64,000 nucleotides of DNA from Panacagrimonas sp052389915. Lineage in GTDB: Bacteria; Pseudomonadota; Gammaproteobacteria; Nevskiales; Nevskiaceae. The notes beneath the pieces are model-generated. The model was given only the letters and a program-made list of their open reading frames with translations, was not told where the DNA came from and made no database searches. The stretch covers positions 78,069 through 142,068 of the forward strand of contig JBQTHL010000005.1 of NCBI GenBank assembly GCA_052389915.1, in the 5' to 3' direction. Position numbers and translations under genes: made by a program. How positions within the stretch are numbered: position 1 is the first letter of the stretch; each line of letters begins with the position of its first letter. Positions 52,237 to 59,807 of this stretch are shown here, in pieces.

Positions 52237-53196
52237 ATGTCCGAACACCTGCTGTTGACCCTGGGCGAAGGTCTCGCGCCGGTCGCCTTCCTGATTGCGC
52301 TCGGCTACATCTGGCGACTCACTTCGCCCGGTGGCCTCGACGCGCTGCAGGCGCGGCGCGCGATCAACATGCTGGTGATGTACGCCTTCTATCCGGGTCT
52401 CGCGTATCACGTCGTGAGCCACGCGCGCTTCGGTGCGGATTTCTACTGGGTGCCGCTGTATACCTGGGCTGGAGTGCTCGCGGCAGCGGGCCTGGCCTGG
52501 CTGGTATTCGCACGCAGCGGCCTGTTTCCCGGGCTGGGCAAGCGGCAGCTCGGCGCACTGATTCTGGCGTGCTCGTTCGGCAACATCCTGTCCATCGGCC
52601 TGTCGGTGCTTCAGCCGCTCTATGGAACCGGTGCGGCGCGCTTCGCGATCTACGCGGACATTCTCGGCATCTCGATCCTGTTCTGGAGTCTCGGTGCGGG
52701 CCTCGCAAGCGCCTGGGGCAGCAATGGGGACGGACGCTTTCGCATCGAAGTTTTCTTTCACACCTTCGTGCGACTGCCGCCGGTCTGGGCTTTCGTCGCC
52801 GGTTTCGCAGTGAACCTGCTCGGGTTGCCGAACCCTGCCCCGATCGACCGCACTGCCGAGCTGCTCGGGCAGGCCGTAGTGCCGGCGATGCTGCTGACCA
52901 TCGGCATGTCGCTGTCGCCCGCGGCGCTGCGTAAACGCCCTGGCCTGCTCGCCGTCGCCGGCGCACTCAAACTGATCGTGATGCCCGCACTGGTCGCCGC
53001 GCTGTGCCTCCCTTTCCTTGGTCACAACGAGATGACGATATCCATCGTGCTGCTCGCCGGGATGCCGACGATGATGGCGACGATCCTGCTGTCCGAACGC
53101 TTCGGTCTGGACACCGAGCTGCTCGCCTCGGTGATGGTAGCGACCACCCTGCTCTACTTCGTGGTGCTGCCACTGTGGCTGTGGATGCTTCTTTGA
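52237..53196 (+). CDS. Auxin efflux carrier (AEC) family permease, copy 2
   Basis: 319 aa, about ten helices. ARRAINMLVMYAFYPGLAYH, LACSFGNILSIGLSVLQPLY and the C-terminal MPTMMATILLSERFGLDTEL match the AEC family and copy 1. It could transport an organic acid. It is divergent from the EamA gene with an 83-bp shared promoter region. Copies 1 and 2 are distant paralogues, not a recent duplication. Confidence 0.85.
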   Translation: MSEHLLLTLGEGLAPVAFLIALGYIWRLTSPGGLDALQARRAINMLVMYAFYPGLAYHVVSHARFGADFYWVPLYTWAGVLAAAGLAWLVFARSGLFPGLGKRQLGALILACSFGNILSIGLSVLQPLYGTGAARFAIYADILGISILFWSLGAGLASAWGSNGDGRFRIEVFFHTFVRLPPVWAFVAGFAVNLLGLPNPAPIDRTAELLGQAVVPAMLLTIGMSLSPAALRKRPGLLAVAGALKLIVMPALVAALCLPFLGHNEMTISIVLLAGMPTMMATILLSERFGLDTELLASVMVATTLLYFVVLPLWLWMLL

Positions 53197-53245
53197 TGCG
53201 CGGCGGCGGCGAGCAGGGAGCCCATCGCTCACCATCTGCTCATTT

Positions 53246-53539
53246 TCATTCGAGGCCTTCGAGCAGAATGAAGTTGGTGCGCGAGACTGCCTTGCGCATC
53301 TCGATCAGCGGCCGGTATTCCGGCGAGTCGTACCAGTCGCGCGCACGTTGCGGACTTGGGAACTCGAGGATCACGAGCGGGCCGGAGTTCCACTCGCCTT
53401 CCAGGACTTCCGTCTTCCCGCGCAACACAAGGTACTTGCCGTCGTACTGCTCCACCGTGGCGTGCGCAGCTTCCGCGTAACGCTTCATGCCCGCGGGGTC
53501 GCTCACTTCCAGAATCTCGGCAATCACAAATCCACTCAT
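53246..53539 (-). CDS. DUF1330 family protein
   Basis: 97 aa. FVIAEILEVSDPAGMKRYAE and LVILEFPSPQRARDWYDSPE, followed by Y-R-P-L, are the DUF1330 hallmarks (dimeric alpha-beta barrel). Ribosome site GGAGAGGAG precedes the ATG. Members are common near catabolic operons; no reaction is established. It follows the AAHS transporter gene at 99 bp and may be cotranscribed with it. Confidence 0.88.
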   Translation of the reverse strand: MSGFVIAEILEVSDPAGMKRYAEAAHATVEQYDGKYLVLRGKTEVLEGEWNSGPLVILEFPSPQRARDWYDSPEYRPLIEMRKAVSRTNFILLEGLE

Positions 53540-53637
53540 GTCTCCTCTCCTTTTATCGATGACGGTAAATCGATGAATAGTTCAGGGTGGCGTGGGACAC
53601 GAAATGCGGATTCATCCTGAATCTGGACTTGCGACCT

Positions 53638-54972
53638 TCACGTCTTCACTGCTTCGCGTCTCACGCCCATTACGGCAACCGCGCCCATCAGCAGCAGGCC
53701 GCCGAAGAACCCGAAGTAGGTCGGTATTCCCAGTTCGATCAGAATCAGCGTTCCGCCGACCAGCGGCCCCAGCACCGAGCCGACTCGTCCAAAGCCCACC
53801 GCCCATCCGAGGCCGGTAGTGCGAACGTCGGTGGGGTACAGGCTGGTGCCGAGATTGAACAACTGACCCTGCGTGCCGAGCACGAAGATGCCGGCGACGA
53901 AGACCGCAAGCAGCATGAGGTTGAGCTGCGCGGCAAGCACGCCCACCAGTGCCACGTGGATCGAGCCGATGAGCAGCGCTGCCGCGATCACATGCTTGAT
54001 CGCGACATTGAAACGGCTGACGACCCATCCCAGTCCGACGAGTCCGATCAGGCCACCGAAATTGAACACGACCGAGGCAGTAGTCGCGCGGCTCACGGTG
54101 TATCCCGCGTCCACCAGCAGGGTCGGAATCCAGCTGAAGAGAAAATAGATACCCATCAAGTTGGTGAAGAACGCGGCCCACAGCAGTAGCGTGTCGCGCG
54201 CCATGCCATCGCGGAACAGCTTGCCGATCGCTACGCCGCGAGGGGCTTCCGCACCGGCCTGCTGCGTTTCCGCAAACATGGCGGCGGCACCGTAATCCCC
54301 CTCAGGGTCGATGCGACGCATGATTGCCCGCACCTTCAGCGCATCCGATTCGCCGCGGCGAACCATGAACCGGATCGACTCCGGCAGCTTGATCCAGAGC
54401 ATGGGCAACATCAGCAGTGGCAGACCTCCGCCGATCAGGAAGACGGACGACCATCCGAACTTCGGAATCGCCCAGGTCGCCAGCAGTCCGCCGATGAGTC
54501 CGCCCGCCGGCACGCCCGCGAGCACCGCGCCGGCACAGATCGCGCGCACGCGCTTCGGCGAATACTCGCCGACCAGCACCACCAGACTGGGCAGTGCACC
54601 ACCAAGACCGAGTCCGGTGAGAAAGCGGAACGTCAGGACCTCGACGAAGCTGCTCGCGAAGGCGGTCAGGAAGGTGAAGCCGCCGAAGGTCGCGACGCTG
54701 AGCAGCACGGCAAGTCTGCGTCCGAAGCGGTCCGCCACGGGGCCCATCAGCATCGAGCCCAGCGCCATGCCGACAAGTCCCGCGGAAAACACGGGCCCCA
54801 GGCTGGCGCGCTCCAGTCCCAGCTCGGCGGCGATCGCGGGCGCGGCGAAGGCGATGGCCTGGATATCGAGGCCGTCCAGCACGACGGTGGTCCCGGCCAG
54901 AATCAACACCAGCACCTGCAACTGGCTTAATGGACGGCGGTCGATAATTTCGGCAACGTCGATCAAGGCCAT
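53638..54972 (-). CDS. Aromatic acid:H+ symporter (AAHS family MFS)
   Basis: 444 aa with 12 helices. TTVVLDGLDIQAIAFAAPAI in helix 1 carries the D-G-x-D motif of AAHS carriers (PcaK, BenK, MhpT), and loop 2-3 reads GPVADRFGRRLAVLLS. ITGLGLGG-like 'TGLGLGGALPSLVVLVGEYS' is also typical. It would import an aromatic acid. A small inverted-repeat element (55037-55304) lies just upstream of its start and could affect its promoter. Confidence 0.9.
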   Translation of the reverse strand: MALIDVAEIIDRRPLSQLQVLVLILAGTTVVLDGLDIQAIAFAAPAIAAELGLERASLGPVFSAGLVGMALGSMLMGPVADRFGRRLAVLLSVATFGGFTFLTAFASSFVEVLTFRFLTGLGLGGALPSLVVLVGEYSPKRVRAICAGAVLAGVPAGGLIGGLLATWAIPKFGWSSVFLIGGGLPLLMLPMLWIKLPESIRFMVRRGESDALKVRAIMRRIDPEGDYGAAAMFAETQQAGAEAPRGVAIGKLFRDGMARDTLLLWAAFFTNLMGIYFLFSWIPTLLVDAGYTVSRATTASVVFNFGGLIGLVGLGWVVSRFNVAIKHVIAAALLIGSIHVALVGVLAAQLNLMLLAVFVAGIFVLGTQGQLFNLGTSLYPTDVRTTGLGWAVGFGRVGSVLGPLVGGTLILIELGIPTYFGFFGGLLLMGAVAVMGVRREAVKT

Positions 54973-55036
54973 ATTTCAAGCTCCCGGTTTCGTCGCAGGT
55001 TCCATTCGAAATGCCGATACCCGCACAATCCTCCTA

Positions 55037-55304
55037 AGAACCTATCCGTGAATAAATCGCGCCCGCGTGGCAGTCCCATTTTTCGTCAGGCGAGGCGCGA
55101 CGGACGAAGCTTGGTGATTCCAAGCGAGTCCGACGCAACGAAGCATGGCGAAAAATGGGGCGCCACCCGAAGGGCCGGAGCCGTTTTCGCGCATCGACGG
55201 CGTCAGTCGGAGCTTAGGTACGTCGAGTACCCCGCGCTCCTCCTTCCTTGCGCTGCGCGAAAACGACCTCCGGCGCGGACGTAATTTATTCACGGATAGG
55301 TTCT
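55037..55304. mobile_element. MITE-like element
   Basis: 268 bp with 21-bp perfect terminal inverted repeats (outer end AGAACCTATCCGTGAATAAA), similarity continuing imperfectly to about 32 bp. Inside, CCCATTTTTCG (55076) and CGAAAAATGGG form another stem. There is no transposase frame. A TA lies at the left edge; a target duplication is not clear. It sits between the AAHS transporter gene start and the reductase gene end. Confidence 0.8.
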
Positions 55305-55339
55305 AAATCCGTTCCGATCATGAATTCTGTTCCGCTTAC

Positions 55340-56362
55340 CTACAAGAACCGATCGAAGTGCAACTGCGCCGCGGGCACACGGAGATCGAGCATCAGCAGG
55401 CGCTGCACTGCATCGGTCATCGGCGGCGGGCCGCAGAAGTAGTACTCGTGGTCCCGTGCGCGGCGTCCGTTATCGAGCCAGCGCCGCAGCACCTCGTGAA
55501 TGAATCCCCGCTCTCCGGACCAGGCGACGCTGTCAGCGGTCTCGGACACAGCGGATATGACGCTGACACGACCGCGCAAGGCCGCGTCATCGTCCAGAAG
55601 CTGTTCGGTGCAGACATCTGTCGGCGTGCGTCCGCCGTAAAACAGATGCACACGTCGATCGGCAAGCGCGGGCTCGCGCACGGCCGCCGACAGAATCGAC
55701 TTCAAGGGCGAAAGACCGGAGCCTCCGCCGATGCAGACCACGTCACGCGGGGCTTTCGGACGCAGGTATGACAGACCATAGGGTCCATCCAGTTCGATGC
55801 CGTCACCCAGCTTCAGGTTCTCCGCCAGCACCGCAGTACCGCGTCCGTTGGGCGTGCGCTTAATGATGAATTTCCAGAACCCTTCTGCGTTCGGCAGATT
55901 GGACATCGAGTAGGCGCGATCGCCCTGCACGCCCGGCAGGCGTAGCAGCGCGTACTGGCCGGGCAGAAAATCCGCTGCGCCATCGCACTCGAAGCTGTAC
56001 TCGGCCATGTCCGATGTCAAAGCCGTGCGCGCCACCAGTCGCGCGAACCTGAGGGCCGCCGGCTTCGCAGGTACAAACTGGGTCTTCAGACGGACCTTGA
56101 TCCTGCAGTGGCCGGCTACGCTGCACTGGCACGCCAGGCGCAGGCCTCTGCTCCGGGCACTTGGCGACAAGCCCGGCGCCGCCTCCCACAGCTCGGTGAC
56201 CTCGCCTTCCAGCAGTTCGAACTGGCAGCTTCCGCAGCCTCCGGAATTGCATTCGTGAGGAAAGCCAAGCCCCTCGCGCAGCGCGGCACGCAAAAGGTTT
56301 TCACCCGGCTCCCCACGAAAGACGGCCGCACCTTCGATCTGGATCTGAACATCGGTCTTCAC
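55340..56362 (-). CDS. xylA: XylA-like electron-transfer component (ferredoxin/FAD reductase)
   Basis: 340 aa from a GTG at 56362, 8 bp after the ferredoxin gene. An N-terminal plant-type [2Fe-2S] domain has ECNSGGCGSCQFELLEGEV and the fourth Cys in LRLACQC. FAD motif DRAYSMSNLP and NAD motif CIGGGSGLSPLKSIL, ending in YYFCGPPPMTDAV. It resembles XylA of xylene monooxygenase in domain order and in the sequence around the cluster. The likely partner is XylM at 35857-36954, 18 kb away; it might also reduce the Rieske ferredoxin next to it. Confidence 0.88.
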   Translation of the reverse strand: MKTDVQIQIEGAAVFRGEPGENLLRAALREGLGFPHECNSGGCGSCQFELLEGEVTELWEAAPGLSPSARSRGLRLACQCSVAGHCRIKVRLKTQFVPAKPAALRFARLVARTALTSDMAEYSFECDGAADFLPGQYALLRLPGVQGDRAYSMSNLPNAEGFWKFIIKRTPNGRGTAVLAENLKLGDGIELDGPYGLSYLRPKAPRDVVCIGGGSGLSPLKSILSAAVREPALADRRVHLFYGGRTPTDVCTEQLLDDDAALRGRVSVISAVSETADSVAWSGERGFIHEVLRRWLDNGRRARDHEYYFCGPPPMTDAVQRLLMLDLRVPAAQLHFDRFL

Positions 56363-56370
56363 GTGCAGCC

Positions 56371-56682
56371 TCAGACCTCGGTATACAAATCGTCGCCGTC
56401 GCGAACGACCGCGTAGATCTTCAGCGGCTTCTCGCAGGGGAATGACGTGGCTTCACCGGTTTTCACGTTGAAGCATCCGCCGTGCAGCGGGCACTCCACG
56501 GTCTCACCTTCGAAATAGCCGTCGGTGAGGATTGCGACGTTGTGCGTGCAGACATTGCTCGTGACGTAAAAGCTGCCGTCGACGTTGAACACGGCCAGCG
56601 GCGGAGCATCCGGCGCATCCACAGACAGCATCGTTCCTGGCGCGACTTCGCCCGTCCCGCAAAGCCTGAGCTTGCACACCAT
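56371..56682 (-). CDS. Rieske [2Fe-2S] ferredoxin (BphA3/NahAb type)
   Basis: 103 aa from the ATG at 56682, with AGGAGACC upstream. Cluster ligands CTHNVAILTDGYFEGE then TVECPLHGG (C-x-H...C-x2-H). N-terminal LRLCGTGEVAPGTMLSVDA and C-terminal LKIYAVVRDGDDLYTEV are standard for dioxygenase ferredoxins. It is the only such ferredoxin in the window and so the likely electron carrier for all seven oxygenases. Operator C lies about 100 bp upstream. Confidence 0.93.
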   Translation of the reverse strand: MVCKLRLCGTGEVAPGTMLSVDAPDAPPLAVFNVDGSFYVTSNVCTHNVAILTDGYFEGETVECPLHGGCFNVKTGEATSFPCEKPLKIYAVVRDGDDLYTEV

Positions 56683-56770
56683 CGATGGTCTCCTACTCTT
56701 CCTGGTCCCACGTCTTCCGCAGGTTCGACGGTCAGAGTGGATGGGCAAGGACCATCATTCAATCGAGCGA

Positions 56771-56798
56771 CGAAATAGCTAACATCACAACACTGAAT
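56771..56798 (-). promoter_or_regulatory. NahR-type operator C
   Basis: Read on the minus strand: ATTCA-GTGTTG-TGAT-GTTAGC-TATTTCG. It fits the same ATTCA-N6-TGAT-N6-TATT pattern as operators A and B. It lies between the divergent ferredoxin gene (start 56682) and the LysR gene (start 56813), where autoregulation and activation are usual for this regulator class. Confidence 0.75.
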
Positions 56799-56812
56799 AA
56801 CTGCACTGTGCG

Positions 56813-57718
56813 ATGGACGTTCTTAAATTCGATCTCAATCTGTTACGGATCTTTCATCGCATGATGGTGGACCGGAAGGTGTCGGCTGCTGCCGAGGCGC
56901 TCGGAGTCACTCAACCGGCCGTGAGCAACGCGCTCAAACGTCTGCGCGATCTTACGGGTGACGAACTGTTCACCCGCTCTTCGCAGGGCATGCAGCCCAC
57001 CGCATTCGCCGCGCAGATCGCCGAGCCGATCGGCTATGCACTGGCCACCATCGACGGAACGCTCAGCCAGCCTGCACGATTCGATCCGGCAACCGACCGG
57101 CACATGTTTCACCTCGGCCTCACGGACATCGGGGAGGTTTACCTGCTGCCCGGGTTGCTAGCCGAGACGGCGAAGTCCGCGCCCGGCGTGCGCTTCACCA
57201 CGGTGCGTGGTGGCTCCGTCGGCCTGCGCGAGGAGATGGAGAACGGCGGTATCGACCTCGCGGTGGGTCTTCTGCCGCAGTTGCAAGGAAATTTTTTCCA
57301 TCGCCGCCTGTTGCGGCAGACGTACGTGCTGAGCATGCGTGAGTCACATCCGCTGGCGCGGAAATCGCACTGGACGCTCGCGGACTATGTCAAGCAGGAA
57401 CACGTGGTTGTGGTCTCGGCCGGTACCGGCCACGGCGACATCGACACCTTGATGGCGCGCAAGGGCATCATCCGCAACGTGCGGATGACCGTGCCGCACT
57501 TCATGGCGGTGGGTCACATCCTGCAAGCCACCGACATGGTCGCGACCCTGCCGGAATCCTTTGCGCGTCTTCTCGAACCCGCTTTCGGCCTGATGAGCCT
57601 ACCGCACCCGGCGGGGCTACCGACGGTGAACATCGACGCTTACTGGCATCGCCGTCTGCACCGGGATCCGGCCAACCTGTGGCTGCGCAACCTGCTGGTT
57701 GAACTTTTCTCTCGCTGA
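56813..57718 (+). CDS. nahR: NahR-like LysR-family regulator
   Basis: 301 aa. The N-terminal winged HTH is DLNLLRIFHRMMVDRKVSAA with GVTQPAVSNALKRLRD, as in NahR/NodD. The effector domain keeps NahR landmarks: LTDIGEVYLLPGL, GGIDLAVGLLPQLQGNFFHR, SAGTGHGDIDT and VPHFMAVGHILQATDMVATL. NahR activates naphthalene genes in response to salicylate. It probably binds operators A, B and C; the inducer here may be salicylate or a related hydroxy acid. It lies 12 bp before the reductase gene. Confidence 0.9.
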   Translation: MDVLKFDLNLLRIFHRMMVDRKVSAAAEALGVTQPAVSNALKRLRDLTGDELFTRSSQGMQPTAFAAQIAEPIGYALATIDGTLSQPARFDPATDRHMFHLGLTDIGEVYLLPGLLAETAKSAPGVRFTTVRGGSVGLREEMENGGIDLAVGLLPQLQGNFFHRRLLRQTYVLSMRESHPLARKSHWTLADYVKQEHVVVVSAGTGHGDIDTLMARKGIIRNVRMTVPHFMAVGHILQATDMVATLPESFARLLEPAFGLMSLPHPAGLPTVNIDAYWHRRLHRDPANLWLRNLLVELFSR

Positions 57719-57730
57719 GGACGGTCGCCA

Positions 57731-58717
57731 ATGCGGATGACCCTGCTGCCGGACGGACGCACGCTGAGCATCGAGCCTGGCGAGACGCTTCTAAACGCGC
57801 TGCGTCGCCAGGGCGAGCCGATTTCGCATAGCTGCGAAGACGGCCGCTGCGGGCTGTGCCGATGCGAGCTGATATTTTCGGATAAGGCCTTGGTCGAAAT
57901 GTCCTGGAGTCCCGATCGCGCAGACAAGTCCACCGTGCTGGCCTGTCAGGCCGTGCCGAATGCGAATTGCCTGGTCGAGCTTCCGGACCGCAACGATGTC
58001 CTGGTGTTGCCGCCGCAGATCGCGCGCGCGCAGGTGGTGGCCGTGGATTCGCTCGCGGACCGCGTGAGGCAGCTACGCCTGCGGCCGGGCAAGGCGCTGC
58101 GCTTCGAAGCGGGGCAGCATTTCGAACTCGGCTGGTCGTCGAATCTCATCCGGATGTATTCCGCCGCAAGCTTGGCTACCGACGCAGAGCTGAACTTTCA
58201 TGTTCAACTGCATCGCTACGGTCGTGCTTCCAGGCATCTGGCCGATGTTCTGAAGACGGGCGACTCGGTTCGTCTTCGCGGCCCGCTGGGAACCACCTAT
58301 CTTCGGCGGAGCTGTTCTGCTCCCATCCTCTGCATATCCAGCAATACCGGCCTGGGGCCGATGCTCGCGCTGATACGCGCCATAGGGGAAGCGCGGATGA
58401 CCAATCCCGTGCATATCTACGCCGGGTTTGCGATGTCCGAGGACGAATACGGCCGTGCGGAACTGGAACGGGCGGCGAAGTACCTGCCCTCGTTACGCCG
58501 TTGCCAGACCGTCATCGGTGGCGGAACGCTGAGGCGCGGCGACCGCCGCGGTCTGCTCACCGACGTCATCGCTGCCGATCTCGCCAACCTGCGCAGCAGC
58601 CGCGCCTATCTCTTCGGATCGCCGCATGCAGTCGAGGCGACTTCGCGCCTTCTGGGGCGCAATGGAATCGCGCCCGAACGGCTTCACGCAGAGCCATTTC
58701 ATTATTCAGGCCTCTGA
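57731..58717 (+). CDS. NahAa-like dioxygenase reductase
   Basis: 328 aa. An N-terminal [2Fe-2S] domain (ISHSCEDGRCGLCRCELIF, fourth Cys in VLACQAV) is followed by an FAD domain (RMYSAASL) and a nucleotide domain, the order of NahAa/NagAa. RLRGPLGTTYLRRSCSAPIL closely follows NahAa. Two nucleotide-site positions are unusual: the usual GGGTGL reads SSNTGLGPML, and the final 'CGAP' reads FGSP. NAD(P)H use may be altered. It likely passes electrons to the Rieske ferredoxin. Cotranscribed with the regulator. Confidence 0.87.
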   Translation: MRMTLLPDGRTLSIEPGETLLNALRRQGEPISHSCEDGRCGLCRCELIFSDKALVEMSWSPDRADKSTVLACQAVPNANCLVELPDRNDVLVLPPQIARAQVVAVDSLADRVRQLRLRPGKALRFEAGQHFELGWSSNLIRMYSAASLATDAELNFHVQLHRYGRASRHLADVLKTGDSVRLRGPLGTTYLRRSCSAPILCISSNTGLGPMLALIRAIGEARMTNPVHIYAGFAMSEDEYGRAELERAAKYLPSLRRCQTVIGGGTLRRGDRRGLLTDVIAADLANLRSSRAYLFGSPHAVEATSRLLGRNGIAPERLHAEPFHYSGL

Positions 58718-58772
58718 TCTCTTTCGAGCCGACAAATGACCATCGAACCGCTCTCGCAAGCTTTTGTTTGAG

Positions 58773-58817
58773 TGGTGGTGATAGCTGGAATCGAACCAGC
58801 GACCTCAGCATTATGAG
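58773..58817 (-). tRNA. tRNA-Met (CAU) 3' fragment
   Basis: On the minus strand, the sequence begins at the anticodon loop CTCATAA and continues with TGCTG, AGGTC, a perfect T-arm (GCTGG-TTCGATT-CCAGC), the acceptor strand TATCACC, discriminator A and CCA. The 5' half is missing: bases before the loop (CCGCT) do not pair with TGCTG. This 3' piece from the anticodon loop onward is the usual scar of an integrase that recombines in the anticodon loop. Confidence 0.8.
58786..58801. repeat. 16-bp direct repeat, right copy
   Basis: TGGAATCGAACCAGCG inside the T-arm of the tRNA-Met fragment, identical and in the same direction as 11545-11560. The two copies bracket the 47-kb catabolic region. Confidence 0.6.
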
Positions 58818-58953
58818 AGCGGGTCTCAACGGTATTTTATCTTTCTTTAACAGCCGCTTGTGGCGCTTGCCAAAGTCGACTGTGCCAGATTCGTGCCCTT
58901 CACTGGCCTTGGGCGGGTTCTTCGCGACACCCTGCCTCATAACGACTATTTCA

Positions 58954-59172
58954 GGCCGCGGTAAGAGCGGCGGGGCTCGAACCCTGCTGGCGACCAACCG
59001 GGACAGCCGCTGGTTTTTCGTTTACGGCTTCCTGAAGAACGAGCGGGCCAATGTGACCGTCTTTGAATTGGAAGCGTTGAAGTCCTACGCCTCCGATTTG
59101 CTGTCGCAGACGGATGCACAGTTGCGCGGGATGATCGAAGCAGGTGGATTGACGGAGATTTGTCATGAGTAA
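58954..59172 (+). pseudogene. RelE/HigB-like toxin, C-terminal fragment
   Basis: About 72 residues from GRGKSGGARTLLATNRDSRW through FFVYGFLKNERANVT to the stop. These match the second half of RelE-family toxins ('G.GKSGG.RTLLA...WFFVYGFaKNERaNI'). The N-terminal half is absent and the frame upstream is unrelated sequence that leads into the tRNA fragment. The antitoxin ATG overlaps its stop by 8 bp, the normal operon layout, so a toxin-antitoxin pair was cut by a recombination. Confidence 0.8.
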
Positions 59173-59488
59173 GAATGCCCCCCGGAAGAGCCGCATCCTC
59201 GCAACAGTCCATGAGTCGGCGAAGGAACTTCATCGCGCTGGCGTGATCGATGTGCGCCGAATGCACGAGTACGACGCGCTATGTATGCCCGCCGTCCCGG
59301 ACTACTCGCCGACGAAGATCAAGGCGATTCGCGCTCGTCACAATCTCAGTCAGGCGGTGATGGCCGCAGCCCTCAACGCCAGCCTGTCCACGATTCGGCA
59401 GTGGGAGATCGGCCAGAAGAAACCAAGCGGGCCTGCGGCAAAGCTCTTGAGCGTATTGGACAGGAAGGGATTGGAGGCTTTGGCTTAA
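59165..59488 (+). CDS. HigA/XRE-type antitoxin
   Basis: 107 aa. The helix-turn-helix is IKAIRARHNLSQAVMAAALN followed by STIRQWEIGQKKPSGPA, typical of antitoxins paired with RelE-like toxins. The N-terminal part (ILATVHESAKELHRAGVID) would contact the toxin. It seems intact although its toxin is truncated, so it may persist as an orphan repressor. Confidence 0.88.
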   Translation: MSKNAPRKSRILATVHESAKELHRAGVIDVRRMHEYDALCMPAVPDYSPTKIKAIRARHNLSQAVMAAALNASLSTIRQWEIGQKKPSGPAAKLLSVLDRKGLEALA

Positions 59489-59807
59489 CGAACGTGGCCC
59501 ATCGCGAGCTGCAGTCCGCGTGAACCGCGGCCTACGAGCTGAGTAGCCTTGTGAGTAGCGGTAGAGGCTTAGTTCGAGACATCGAACACGAAAGTATTTC
59601 CTGTCGCCCTTGCCGCATGATGGTTATGCGGCAGCCCTTTGGGGCAAGCCCATTCCCGTTGCATCAGCCCTTGCCATTGGCGACTGCCCTCGTCTCTCTG
59701 TGGAGGAAGTTGAATCCCACAGACGTTGCCATTCGCTAAAAAATTTTTGATCGCAAGTCCTGCAACATCACGGCGATGCCGAGCAGCATCCATGTTGCTG
59801 GCGAAAA
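59489..59807. other. Gene-free stretch
   Basis: 319 bp without a supported frame. It contains a locally AT-rich patch (CTAAAAAATTTTTGATC near 59738) and no clear repeat. Confidence 0.4.

Noticed and set aside
55003..55018. Possible fourth operator (ATTCG-N6-CGAT) before the AAHS transporter
   Set aside because: Two mismatches in the nine fixed bases, and the downstream TATT is absent; it also points away from the gene.
58965..58990. A T-arm-like sequence (GGGTTCGAGCCC on the minus strand) suggesting a second tRNA remnant
   Set aside because: The stem pairs for only three bases, and the same bases encode the conserved SGG-RTLLA segment of the toxin fragment.
58566..58997. 143-codon minus-strand frame across the tRNA fragment
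   Set aside because: Its middle is the tRNA-Met 3' end and its C-terminal part is antisense to the reductase gene; not a protein gene.
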